From Laspinema olomoucense D3b (GTDB lineage Bacteria; Cyanobacteriota; Cyanobacteriia; Cyanobacteriales; Laspinemataceae): a DNA stretch of 53,308 bases. The stretch is from the NCBI RefSeq assembly GCF_025370785.1, contig NZ_JAMXFA010000043.1:1-53308 (forward strand). Direction: 5' to 3'. The stretch's first letter is position 1; every line of letters starts with the position of its first letter. The notes under the pieces were generated by a model. The model was not told where the DNA came from, made no database searches, and saw nothing but the letters and a program-made list of their open reading frames with translations. This document shows positions 46,349-53,308 of the stretch, piece by piece. The translations under genes and the position numbers were made by a program.

Positions 46349-48364
46349 TTACAATTGCGCCGTTTGATAGACCATCTCTTGGAAATGGATCTGATCCTCA
46401 CGGGGGTCTGCATAAGCAACTTGCAGATCCAGCCGATCGCCCAGGGAAACCGCCCGAGGGAAACGCCATGCCAACTCGATGCCAATATCTTCCAACAGAA
46501 TCAACCCGAGATTTTCATCCTCACGCAACCAGCGCAACACCACCGCCTGCCAAACTTCTCCGGAGTGACGACGCAGATATTCCAAAATCCAATAACGATT
46601 GGTTTGGCGTTCTACCAACGATGCCTCGCGCACTGCCATCCCGATACTCTGGACAATTTCCTGCACCTCTAACACCGCCAAAGGCAGCGGGTCCCCCCGC
46701 AGGTGCGCTTTAATCTGGAAATGGGCCAATAAATCGCTATAGCGACGAATTGGAGAGGTGACTTGGATATAAGCATCCAACCCTAAACTGGCATGACGGG
46801 AGGGAGTCGTTGCCATCTCGCTTTTTGGCATACAACGCCGAATCGCACTCGATCGCACCGGACCCGGAGGTAAACTCAGCAATTCCTCTTCTGGAGGCAA
46901 TTCCGGCTGAGGTTGACCGCGAAATGGGACCGGAATATTGTGGGTTTGGGCGTAGCGTGCACCCAATTCCCCGGCCAAAATCATCATTTCCGCCACCAAT
47001 TGCCGAGACGGACAATCTTCCAGGAGTTGAACGGTGATTTCCTCATTTTCATCTACCTTGATGGAGGAATCCGGCATGGAAATAGTAATGGCCCCTTGGG
47101 AGACCCGCCAAGCATGGCGACGTTTGGACCAAGCGGCGATCGCGCTAATTTCCGGTTCCGCTTGCAACCCCAATTGCAACATCTCATCCACATCATCGTA
47201 AGTCAACCGATAAGTCGGCTTAATCGTCGAGACATGGATGCTATATTCCGCTACCGCGCCACTCTCCTCTAAAATCACCGCAAAACTCAGGGCCGCGCAG
47301 AGTTGCGACTGCACCAAACTCATGGGACCCGTTGCCAGTTCATGAGGAAACATGGGCACCATCCCCGTCGGCAGATAAACCGTAGTGCTGCGCCGACGGG
47401 CCTCTAAATCCAATTCATCTCCCGGAGACAGCAAGCGTGTCGGGTCCGCAATATGAATCCATAGCCGTTGACGGCCATCTTCCAGGTATTCCAAACTCAC
47501 CCCGTCATCGATTTCTAGGGTGCTTTCATCATCGATGGTATAGACCTTGAGATGGGTCAAATCTAGGCGGTTGTTCGCATCCAGATCAGGAGGCGGAAAA
47601 TTCAAACACCGTTGGGCCACTTCCAGTACCTTGGTAGAAAAATGAGTTGGGATCTGAGTTCGCCGTAAAAACAGATTTTCGTGTTCAGACCATACCTTTA
47701 ACTCTACCAAAAGCTTAAAGGCAGCTTGGGGCGTGTCGGTCCGGCCTAGAGATGAGAGAGTTTCCTTGGCTTGATTGCGTTCTCGCGCTTCTTCTGCCAA
47801 GGCTGCATATTTTTCTAGGGCTTCGATGCGGATGCGATCGCTATTCTCCCACTCCACCAGATTCCCGGCGAGTCGTTGCTGCACCCGTGCTACAAAATTG
47901 CCCCACTCTTGCTGTCGTTGGGTTTCTACTTCCTGTTGGTGTTTGAGTTCCGCAACCTGCGTGGCCGATCGCGGCTCATAACGGTCCCCTTTTTGCTTGA
48001 AATAGAGTTTATCCTCAGACAGCAATAAGTAAGAGGCATAGCGATTAGGCGGCTCATTTTCTGAAAAGAGCAACATCGCCATTTCCCCGGGGTCAACCCC
48101 CCGGTTTTCCTCAACCAGGATTTCCCACGCCACCTCTAAACTATCCGGGTCGAGATATTTCTCTACTTCCTTGCGGAAGTTCGGGATATCGGAGGGTTTA
48201 TAGGAACCTCCACCGATTTCGTAGGCGATTTGTCTGGGTGGAATGCTATTGGCTTGACCATGTTCATCCACCACAACCCAGTTCTTTTTGCCATCCGGAC
48301 GGTCGGCTACGGCTAGACGTCGGTCCCCGTTCAGCCGATATTCGAGCAGCGTTCCCTTTTCCAC
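46349..48364 (-). CDS. RNase II/RNase R-family exoribonuclease
   Basis: This 3'-to-5' exoribonuclease has an RNB domain. In the 671 residues, TIDDESTLEIDDGVS (about 277-290) holds the metal-binding Asp cluster, followed by LWIHIADPTRL, YLPTGMVPMFPHELA and, near the end, YIQVTSPIRRYSDLLAH. The N-terminal ~220 residues are cyanobacterial in type, and no clear S1 domain is seen at the C-terminus. The start is GTG 48364. The order rpmG-rpsR-RNase II, all on one strand, is standard in cyanobacteria. Confidence 0.93.
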   Translation of the reverse strand: MEKGTLLEYRLNGDRRLAVADRPDGKKNWVVVDEHGQANSIPPRQIAYEIGGGSYKPSDIPNFRKEVEKYLDPDSLEVAWEILVEENRGVDPGEMAMLLFSENEPPNRYASYLLLSEDKLYFKQKGDRYEPRSATQVAELKHQQEVETQRQQEWGNFVARVQQRLAGNLVEWENSDRIRIEALEKYAALAEEARERNQAKETLSSLGRTDTPQAAFKLLVELKVWSEHENLFLRRTQIPTHFSTKVLEVAQRCLNFPPPDLDANNRLDLTHLKVYTIDDESTLEIDDGVSLEYLEDGRQRLWIHIADPTRLLSPGDELDLEARRRSTTVYLPTGMVPMFPHELATGPMSLVQSQLCAALSFAVILEESGAVAEYSIHVSTIKPTYRLTYDDVDEMLQLGLQAEPEISAIAAWSKRRHAWRVSQGAITISMPDSSIKVDENEEITVQLLEDCPSRQLVAEMMILAGELGARYAQTHNIPVPFRGQPQPELPPEEELLSLPPGPVRSSAIRRCMPKSEMATTPSRHASLGLDAYIQVTSPIRRYSDLLAHFQIKAHLRGDPLPLAVLEVQEIVQSIGMAVREASLVERQTNRYWILEYLRRHSGEVWQAVVLRWLREDENLGLILLEDIGIELAWRFPRAVSLGDRLDLQVAYADPREDQIHFQEMVYQTAQL

Positions 48365-48445
48365 GATCGATACCCCAGCGTTTAGGTTTTAGACTTTAGA
48401 TATCAGATCGCACCTAAAATCTAAAAGCCTTCAGTGCCACTATTT

Positions 48446-48661
48446 TTATCCTTCTTGGTTCACAAATGGCAACAAGGCGACAATTCTGGCGCGCTTAATT
48501 GCTTGAGTGAGTTCCCGCTGCTGCTTGGCGGTTAAGCCTGTAATCCGCCGAGGCAGAATCTTTCCGCGCTCGGTGATGAATTTTTGCAGCAGTTCTACAT
48601 TTTTGTAGTCGATGGGTTCATCCGGTTTAATTGGCGAAACACGCCGACGGTAGTATGCCAT
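48446..48661 (-). CDS. rpsR: 30S ribosomal protein S18
   Basis: The 71-residue protein is complete: [29 protein letters not shown], then [19 protein letters not shown], the classic S18 core that contacts S6 and 16S rRNA. It lies between rpmG and the RNase gene on one strand. Confidence 0.98.
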   Translation of the reverse strand: MAYYRRRVSPIKPDEPIDYKNVELLQKFITERGKILPRRITGLTAKQQRELTQAIKRARIVALLPFVNQEG

Positions 48662-48771
48662 AGCAGTTCAATCTCTGTACAGTTTTTTGAATGGACAAGT
48701 CAGGGACTCTTAACAAATTTTGAGACGCCACCTCAAAGCCCCAGTTGTTGCCTTGAGGATCAACGCCTCAT

Positions 48772-48960
48772 CTATTTGATTTCTTTATGGACCGTCGGTT
48801 TGTTACAGTACCGGCAGAATTTTTTAAGTTCTAAGCGTGCGGTAGTATTTCGACGGTTTTTCTGAGTGGTGTACCGAGACACTCCAGCAGAGCGCTTGTC
48901 CGGATTAGTCCGGCACTCGGTACATTCCAAGGTAATAATGATTCGGACACCTTTAGCCAT
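48772..48960 (-). CDS. rpmG: 50S ribosomal protein L33
   Basis: The 62-residue protein has the full cyanobacterial L33 pattern, with CTEC near residue 14 and CRYC near residue 51, so this is the four-Cys zinc-binding form. It starts a small ribosomal operon with rpsR. Confidence 0.98.
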   Translation of the reverse strand: MAKGVRIIITLECTECRTNPDKRSAGVSRYTTQKNRRNTTARLELKKFCRYCNKPTVHKEIK

Positions 48961-49125
48961 TAGGTCTCCCCGCTCCCAATAAGGACAGATTTAGACACGA
49001 TTTATGATTATCTCATAGAATTGTCTATTTCGGCGATTTTCCCTAAATTAAGTTTTCTTATCAATCCCAATCCCGGTTAACAATCGTTAACCCACGGGGA
49101 TTTGCTCTCCCCAGTCCGGCTAAAT

Positions 49126-49797
49126 CTAATCCTGAAAGTCATCAAAGTTATCGCGATCGCCTCGATATGGGCGAGTGTCTTGAACTTCATCGCGATCGCC
49201 TCGATATTGGCGAGTGTCCTCAAACGAGCGACTGCTGCGATTTTGCTTAAATTCTTGGTAGGCTCGTCGGAGTTTGCGATAGGCCCGTTTTAATTTGATA
49301 TCGAGGGAAAATCCCCGCAGGGTCCCGATAATCATCGTATTGGCAATGCGATCGTGAAACGCTTGGCGGCGAAAGGGGTCCGAGGAAACCGCGCTACAGT
49401 CGATCGCCAAGGGAACGAGTAAGAGCATCCCCATACCATGCCCGGGGTTCAGGTGACTCAACCCGATCGCCACTAACACGGCACCGACACCGGCGACTGC
49501 CTCCCGCTTAAATAAATCCAGCAATAACGGGGTGCGCCCAAATCGCAACCCAACCAGGGTAATATCGAGCGCCCAGCGTCCCACACTTTGGCCGTGATTG
49601 CGCCCGGGAAGGAACACCCGCAGGAGCACCCACAGGAGGAGGAACCAGAAAGATTGACCCCATGACATCCCCTCCACCGTGCGATCGGCCCCCAGGGAAC
49701 TCAACAACCACACAATCCAATAATCAATCACAAAAGCAGCCCCCCGTCGAGGGATCTCAACTTTAGGAAAGCGCGTATAAAGAGGATCCGTATCCAT
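49126..49797 (-). CDS. RDD family membrane protein
   Basis: The 223-residue protein begins PRRGAAFVIDYWIV, the R-x-x-A...D signature of RDD proteins, followed by three or four membrane helices and QAFHDRIANTMII, the conserved second D. RDD proteins are often linked to ion antiport or membrane stress, but roles vary. The C-terminal tail has a 13-residue duplication (DTRQYRGDRDEVQ / DTRPYRGDRDNFD), coded by a 39-bp DNA repeat containing HIP1 sites. Confidence 0.85.
   Translation of the reverse strand: MDTDPLYTRFPKVEIPRRGAAFVIDYWIVWLLSSLGADRTVEGMSWGQSFWFLLLWVLLRVFLPGRNHGQSVGRWALDITLVGLRFGRTPLLLDLFKREAVAGVGAVLVAIGLSHLNPGHGMGMLLLVPLAIDCSAVSSDPFRRQAFHDRIANTMIIGTLRGFSLDIKLKRAYRKLRRAYQEFKQNRSSRSFEDTRQYRGDRDEVQDTRPYRGDRDNFDDFQD
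49150..49226. repeat. 39-bp direct repeat in the RDD gene tail
   Basis: Two near-identical 39-bp units start at 49150 and 49189, each with a CGCGATCGCC core. They code for the repeated 13-residue tail peptide. Confidence 0.85.
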
Positions 49798-49964
49798 GAT
49801 CCTGGAATAATCCTGAATGCTTACCCCTCTATAGTGACACGCTCCTCACTCCACTGTGGAGCAACCTCACCGCATCGAGTCAGGGTTTTCTGAAGCTATC
49901 CACCCGATCGCCACACCCGAAACCCTCTCCCCGAGGAAATCTCAGCCTTTATTAAAAAAATATG

Positions 49965-49992
49965 TTGCAATCTGAGAAAGTCATGCTATATT
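49965..49992 (+). promoter_or_regulatory. Promoter of tRNA-Gly
   Basis: TTGCAA (49965-49970) and TATATT (49987-49992) are separated by 16 bp, a sigma-70-type spacing. The tRNA begins 26 bases after the -10 box. Confidence 0.65.
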
Positions 49993-50018
49993 GGATCATG
50001 TAGCTAACGCTGCCAACT

Positions 50019-50089
50019 GCGGGCATAGTTTAGTGGTAAAACCATAGCCTTCCAAGCTATTGATGCGAGTTCGATTCTCGCTGCCCGCT
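50019..50089 (+). tRNA. tRNA-Gly(UCC)
   Basis: A full cloverleaf: acceptor arms GCGGGCA/TGCCCGC, D-arm GTTTAGTGGTAAAAC, anticodon stem ATAGC/GCTAT with loop CTTCCAA (anticodon TCC at 50051-50053), T-arm GCGAG-TTCGATT-CTCGC. The discriminator is T and no CCA is encoded. A run of eight T follows (50089-50096) and can terminate transcription. Confidence 0.97.
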
Positions 50090-50139
50090 TTTTTTCGGTT
50101 GATTGAATAGATAATGGGTTGTTCCAGACATTCTCTGTG

Positions 50140-50295
50140 TCTGATGTTCCCAATATTATTGCCAAGCATCAACTAAACGACACTCACAAAAATTTCCTAC
50201 TCAGAATTTTCAATAGGCTCCCTAAACTTCTGGCTCAAGGGATGATCCTAATTGATAAACCAGAGGAATAGATGAGTGTCTAGCAGTAATTTCAT
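50140..50295 (-). pseudogene. Decayed PIN-domain (VapC-type) toxin gene with in-frame stops
   Basis: The ATG at 50295 overlaps the antitoxin stop (ATGA). It encodes MKLLLDTHLFLWFIN, the D-T-H start of PIN toxins, then TAG. The same frame continues with DHPLSQKFREPIENSE, TAG, EIFVSVV, TAG, LMLGNNIG, still recognisable as PIN sequence. Three in-frame stops and loss of the C-terminal half mean no working RNase. Confidence 0.8.
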
Positions 50296-50570
50296 TGGGG
50301 ATAAAATAAATCAATAACTTCATCGGGTAAAGGCTTATTAAAATCATCAGGCACAATAAATTCCCTGGCACATAGCCCACAGGGGCGCAACTTACCTTGC
50401 TGACGATATTGTTGCATCACCGCCTCGATTGTGGCATTTTCATCCAAACTACCCTCTGACTCATCGACAACAATAATTACCTGGAGTTTTTGTCTAGCTG
50501 AAAAGGGCAAATCAGACAAAATTACCTGTCTTGATTCATCAATCGTAATCGACTTTTTATAAAAAGTCAT
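50292..50570 (-). CDS. VapB-like antitoxin, orphaned
   Basis: The 92-residue protein has a typical cyanobacterial antitoxin start (MTFYKKSITIDESRQVILSD) and the tail LRPCGLCAREFIVPDDFNKPLPDEVIDLF, the toxin-wrapping end. AAGGA lies just before the ATG. Its toxin partner, overlapping by 4 bp, is broken. It may be retained as a repressor or antitoxin against related toxins. Confidence 0.8.
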   Translation of the reverse strand: MTFYKKSITIDESRQVILSDLPFSARQKLQVIIVVDESEGSLDENATIEAVMQQYRQQGKLRPCGLCAREFIVPDDFNKPLPDEVIDLFYPQ

Positions 50571-50738
50571 CTTCCTTGAACTCCATTAACATTAAAATAT
50601 TCTGACATTATCTCCCTTCCCATTCAATCTATATCTGAGCGACGTTCCCAGGATTGTCGCAGAGGGTTGGGTGAAAACAGATTCCCCTCCTGCACTATCT
50701 CATACCAAATCCGGTTGGTAAAAATCGGTTTTCTCTTG

Positions 50739-50789
50739 AGCCCGCGTGCCCGGGCTTTGTCCGTGTAGCCCCAGGGTTCAGCTTGCGGG
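50739..50789 (+). repeat. Interspersed two-hairpin repeat, copy C
   Basis: AGCCCGCGTGCCCGGGCT, then TTTGTCCGTGTAG, then a CCCCAGGGTTCAGCTTGCGGG arm. It matches copies A and B at the first hairpin and the TTTGTCCGTRTAG core and differs in the second hairpin. Confidence 0.75.
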
Positions 50790-51176
50790 AGTCTATCACA
50801 ACCGGATTCCGTATCAAGCGCCCGATCGCCGTTTGCTGGTTTGAGGCTGGTTTCAAATTGAGAAAGGTTCTGGCACTCCCACTCTGAACAAATCATTCAC
50901 CTCAGTCGTATTGTAAGCGATTGAGCGTCCTTGGCTTCCAGCAGGGCGTAAACTTGAGATCCGGTGCAAGTGGTTTTCCCGTTTCCCATTGCAATCAATA
51001 ACTGACCGAACGGAAAAGGCGATCGCATCTTCCTGAGAGGGACCCCACGGATGAGTATTTTCTGCGTTAGCAGGGAATCTCAAAGCGATCTGCTGCCAGT
51101 GGAAATCATTTCTAACGAAAGCCGAGGGTCCATTAAATTAGGGAGTAGGGTCCCAGTATCCAAATGCCTACGCTAT

Positions 51177-51217
51177 ATCTAGTGTTTATCCCCTCAAACT
51201 TGAGCGCATCTAGTGTT
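51177..51217. promoter_or_regulatory. 10-bp direct repeat upstream of the accessory triad
   Basis: ATCTAGTGTT occurs at 51177-51186 and 51208-51217, three helical turns apart (31 bp). It lies about 125-165 bases before the first gene of the triad, where an operator could sit. No regulator gene is adjacent. Confidence 0.35.
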
Positions 51218-51340
51218 ATTCACCTCTAATGTTAAATTCTGTTAAAATAGAGCCGCTAGAAGACTTGTTTTGGTGTAAGCTAGGGACATTGTTTCCCAAT
51301 TTGTATTCTTTTTAAAAATTAAAAAACTTTATACCTTTCT

Positions 51341-52144
51341 ATGAATATACCAGAATCACCTAGAGTCATTTATCAATTGAATCCTCTGGCAGAAGTGAGC
51401 TGCCAATTAAGTTTTCCCACTATCTTAAAAATAGGTACTCAAGAGCCTGCTGAATTTCAAGACAGGATTCGCTCCCAATATCCAATTTATGAAATTGTTC
51501 AAAATCTTGATTTATCTCCGGAACTTCAAAACTTGTTAATAAGGTTTAGTAATCCGCTTACGAGTGACTTGATTTATCAATTCACATCTGAAGACTTAAC
51601 TTGGAGAGTTTTTTTACATAAAGATTTTATAGGGTTAGCTACTAGAAAATACAGCAGATATGAAAATTTCAAAAATAGGTTGAAAAATTTGATAGGTATA
51701 TTTGAGGAAATTTATAGCCCAAATTTTTATTCTCAAGCCAGATTAAAATATGTAGATTTAATTATTCAGTCTGAATTAAATATTAACGAAGAATGGACGG
51801 AATTAATCCAACCCCACCTGGCTAATGAATTACAAATTCAAGAATTTAAGGGATCAATTATTGACTTCATAAATATTATAAAATTACGAATGCAAGACCA
51901 AGGAGAAATTGTATTAAAGCATGGCTTAGTCCACCTGGAGAATGAAGAAAAAAATATTGAAGAGGAAGGCTACTTAATAGAAACGGAATTCTTTACTCTA
52001 CCGAATAATATACAGAAGGGAAATGATGTCTGGAAACGTCTCGACCAATACAATGCACTATCAGGAAGAATATTCCGTTGGAGTATCACGAAAAAACTTC
52101 ATGACGCAATGGCTCCCCAACCGATTGACCACAACGCTTCCTGA
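51341..52144 (+). CDS. TIGR04255-like protein
   Basis: The 267-residue protein has the N-terminal NPLAEVSCQLSFPTIL, ...FQDRIRSQYP and C-terminal WKRLDQYNALSGRIFRWSITKKLHDAM layout of the sporadically distributed TIGR04255 family. Function unknown. It is AT-richer than the core genes of the window, which suggests acquisition. It is the first gene of a same-strand triad. Confidence 0.8.
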   Translation: MNIPESPRVIYQLNPLAEVSCQLSFPTILKIGTQEPAEFQDRIRSQYPIYEIVQNLDLSPELQNLLIRFSNPLTSDLIYQFTSEDLTWRVFLHKDFIGLATRKYSRYENFKNRLKNLIGIFEEIYSPNFYSQARLKYVDLIIQSELNINEEWTELIQPHLANELQIQEFKGSIIDFINIIKLRMQDQGEIVLKHGLVHLENEEKNIEEEGYLIETEFFTLPNNIQKGNDVWKRLDQYNALSGRIFRWSITKKLHDAMAPQPIDHNAS

Positions 52145-52229
52145 CTATGGACGAGTTCCAACCCGTCTGGCGGTTAAACGGCATTTTGAGGTAGAAAATA
52201 GACCACAAAAAGAGCAATATTATACCTCA

Positions 52230-52766
52230 ATGACTATCAATTTTAAAACCGAGGAGGTGTACCAAAAAAACTTAGTTTTTTTAAATTTGTTCTTTTTGCT
52301 AAATACTTTACCTCCTGAAGTGCTGGAGATGGCAATATCCCAATTAAGTCAACTGGTACAAGATTATGTTGGTGGCCCAGTAACTCCGCCAAGTTTAACT
52401 CAAGTCACTCAAAAATCATCTACATCTTGGCCAGTGGTGACCGTATCGACTGGTTTTAAGGTTAAGCAACCGGCTCAAGTTTCTGATCGAGAAACATTTG
52501 AAAGGCTGAAATTAGAGTGGAAAGAAGCCACAGAAATGCTCTCTTCAATTACCAAAAAAATCAAACATCCTGCTTATCAAGAGATCATCGGGATGGGAGA
52601 CAAAGTGTTGCCCTGGATCCTTGAAGAACTCCAGAAAGAACCCAGCCACTGGTTCTCTGCTCTGAGCGCGATCACCAAAGTCGATCCAGTGACTGCAGAT
52701 GATAATTTTGAGCAAGCGGTTGAGGCTTGGTTGAATTGGGGTAGAAGTCAAGGATATATTCAATAA
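52230..52766 (+). CDS. Helical partner protein of the accessory triad
   Basis: The product has 178 residues from ATG 52230. The frame stays open upstream to 52023, but there it overlaps the previous gene. The C-terminal half has HPAYQEIIGMGDKVLPWILEELQKEPSHWFSALSAIT, a helix pair I have seen in small cyanobacterial proteins beside such genes. The N-terminal half has a hydrophobic stretch (LVFLNLFFLLNTLP). Function unknown. No clear Shine-Dalgarno sequence is seen. Confidence 0.6.
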   Translation: MTINFKTEEVYQKNLVFLNLFFLLNTLPPEVLEMAISQLSQLVQDYVGGPVTPPSLTQVTQKSSTSWPVVTVSTGFKVKQPAQVSDRETFERLKLEWKEATEMLSSITKKIKHPAYQEIIGMGDKVLPWILEELQKEPSHWFSALSAITKVDPVTADDNFEQAVEAWLNWGRSQGYIQ

Positions 52767-52773
52767 CGTCTCG

Positions 52774-53223
52774 ATGAGTTCTATCAAGCTCGAATTGACC
52801 TGGCCTAATCTGAGAAAAACCGGATATGAAATCACGAGCCAGCCTACTCCAGCATACAACTGCATTGCTTGGGCTGCAGGGGTTACAGATCGTCCTTGGT
52901 GGCCGATAGATCAAAAGCCATATTATTGGCCTTTAGAACCCCGAATTAAATCTTTACAATCTTTTATTAAGGCGTTTGAGCAATTAGGATACGAAATTTG
53001 CTCCAACAGCGATTTAGAACCCAATCTTGAAAAGGTCGCAATCTATGTTGATGAAGACGGGGAGCCAACTCACATGGCTCGTCAATTAACAACAGGCCAG
53101 TGGACCAGTAAGTGTGGTGATTGGGAAGATATTAGTCATACTTTAGAAGGTTTAGCAGGTGAATTCTATGGAGAAGTCTCTATTTTTATGAAAAGACCCT
53201 TGGCGAACCAACTAGAGAGCTAA
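52774..53223 (+). CDS. YNCIAWA-type hypothetical protein, possible Cys/His hydrolase fold
   Basis: The 149-residue protein contains AYNCIAWAAG (residues 27-36), EDGEPTHMARQL and WTSKCGDWEDISHTLEGL. The C-x-A-W start and later THMARQ recall papain-like or transglutaminase-like folds, and the family is, as I recall it, catalogued as DUF7689; neither is proven. The start lies 7 bp after the previous stop, so the two genes are tightly linked. Confidence 0.7.
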   Translation: MSSIKLELTWPNLRKTGYEITSQPTPAYNCIAWAAGVTDRPWWPIDQKPYYWPLEPRIKSLQSFIKAFEQLGYEICSNSDLEPNLEKVAIYVDEDGEPTHMARQLTTGQWTSKCGDWEDISHTLEGLAGEFYGEVSIFMKRPLANQLES

Positions 53224-53308
53224 GAAAACTATTATAGCGGTTCCCGGACTCATGAGGTACAGTAGCAACAATGAGCAAACCAATTGCGAATATCTTGTTG
53301 AGTGACTT

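Larger units (their letters stand above)
50571..51340. other. Long intergenic region with repeat copy C
   Basis: No gene I can support. It holds repeat copy C (50739-50789) and, close to the next gene, a 10-bp direct repeat (51177-51217). Minus-strand frames at about 50624-50896 and 50853-51083 have no recognisable motifs. The AT-rich 51230-51340 part probably includes the promoter of the next gene. Confidence 0.45.

Noticed and set aside
50140-50295. TAG recoding in the PIN toxin frame
   Set aside because: All three stops are TAG, but the C-terminal half is also gone and other genes in the window use TAG as a normal stop, so decay is simpler.
50624-51083. Two minus-strand frames of 76-90 residues
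   Set aside because: One runs through repeat copy C, and neither shows a domain or a ribosome-binding site.
53224-53308. Possible insertion sequence end and a short partial gene starting at ATG 53271
   Set aside because: TATAGCGGTTC-type sequence recalls cyanobacterial IS ends, but only 38 bases of the frame are present, too little to support a call.

Overview
The window comes from a cyanobacterium, most likely a filamentous Oscillatoriales-type organism. Evidence: phycobilisome genes (cpcG-type rod-core linker, CpcS-type bilin lyase, nblA), abundant HIP1-like GCGATCGC octamers, a GUN4 domain, an FHA-fused class A PBP, the rpmG-rpsR-RNase II order, and many purine-rich microsatellites and small interspersed repeats. 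No rRNA, CRISPR array or intact insertion sequence was seen. One tRNA gene, tRNA-Gly(UCC), is present.

Layout. 1-525: non-coding, with two hairpins. 526-3933: a cyanobacterial hypothetical gene and recG. 3987-8800 (minus): a two-gene ATPase operon; the distal protein combines TPRs, a STAND NTPase module, a membrane helix and a C-terminal GUN4-like tetrapyrrole-binding domain. 9283-11952: phycobilisome block, with cpcS, an HExxH protein and cpcG on the minus strand and nblA divergent; a perfect 8-bp-arm palindrome lies between cpcS and nblA. 12325-14815: bioB, bioY and lspA, with a 9-nt and a 7-nt tandem repeat between the two biotin genes. 15149-17404: FHA-PBP1A. 17705-18247: dockerin-like small protein. 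18513-32134: two tandem TpsA-like exoproteins, a secreted TPR-CHAT protease-like protein, a DUF928 protein and a CHASE2-PAS-adenylate cyclase. 32247-38012: membrane GTPase, an unknown membrane protein, a small membrane protein, a TPR lipoprotein-like protein and dxr. 38442-44500: Nif11-like peptide, PlsC-like acyltransferase and a giant multi-spanning membrane protein. 44905-46242: small accessory genes, including a retropepsin-like protease pair and an antitoxin with a decayed PIN toxin. 46349-49797: RNase II, rpsR, rpmG and an RDD protein. 50019 onward: tRNA-Gly, a second antitoxin with a decayed PIN toxin, and an accessory triad (TIGR04255-like, helical partner, YNCIAWA-type protein).

How the genes fit together. 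The phycobilisome block links chromophore attachment (CpcS), antenna assembly (CpcG) and antenna degradation (NblA). It sits upstream of, and in the same direction as, a STAND protein ending in a GUN4 domain, which suggests (inference) a tetrapyrrole- or light-stress-responsive signalling device. The TpsA/CHAT/DUF928/CHASE2 run looks like an exported surface-protein and peptidase module with a membrane cyclase sensor next to it. Several toxin-antitoxin remnants and repeats in the last 9 kb mark it as the most fluid part of the window.
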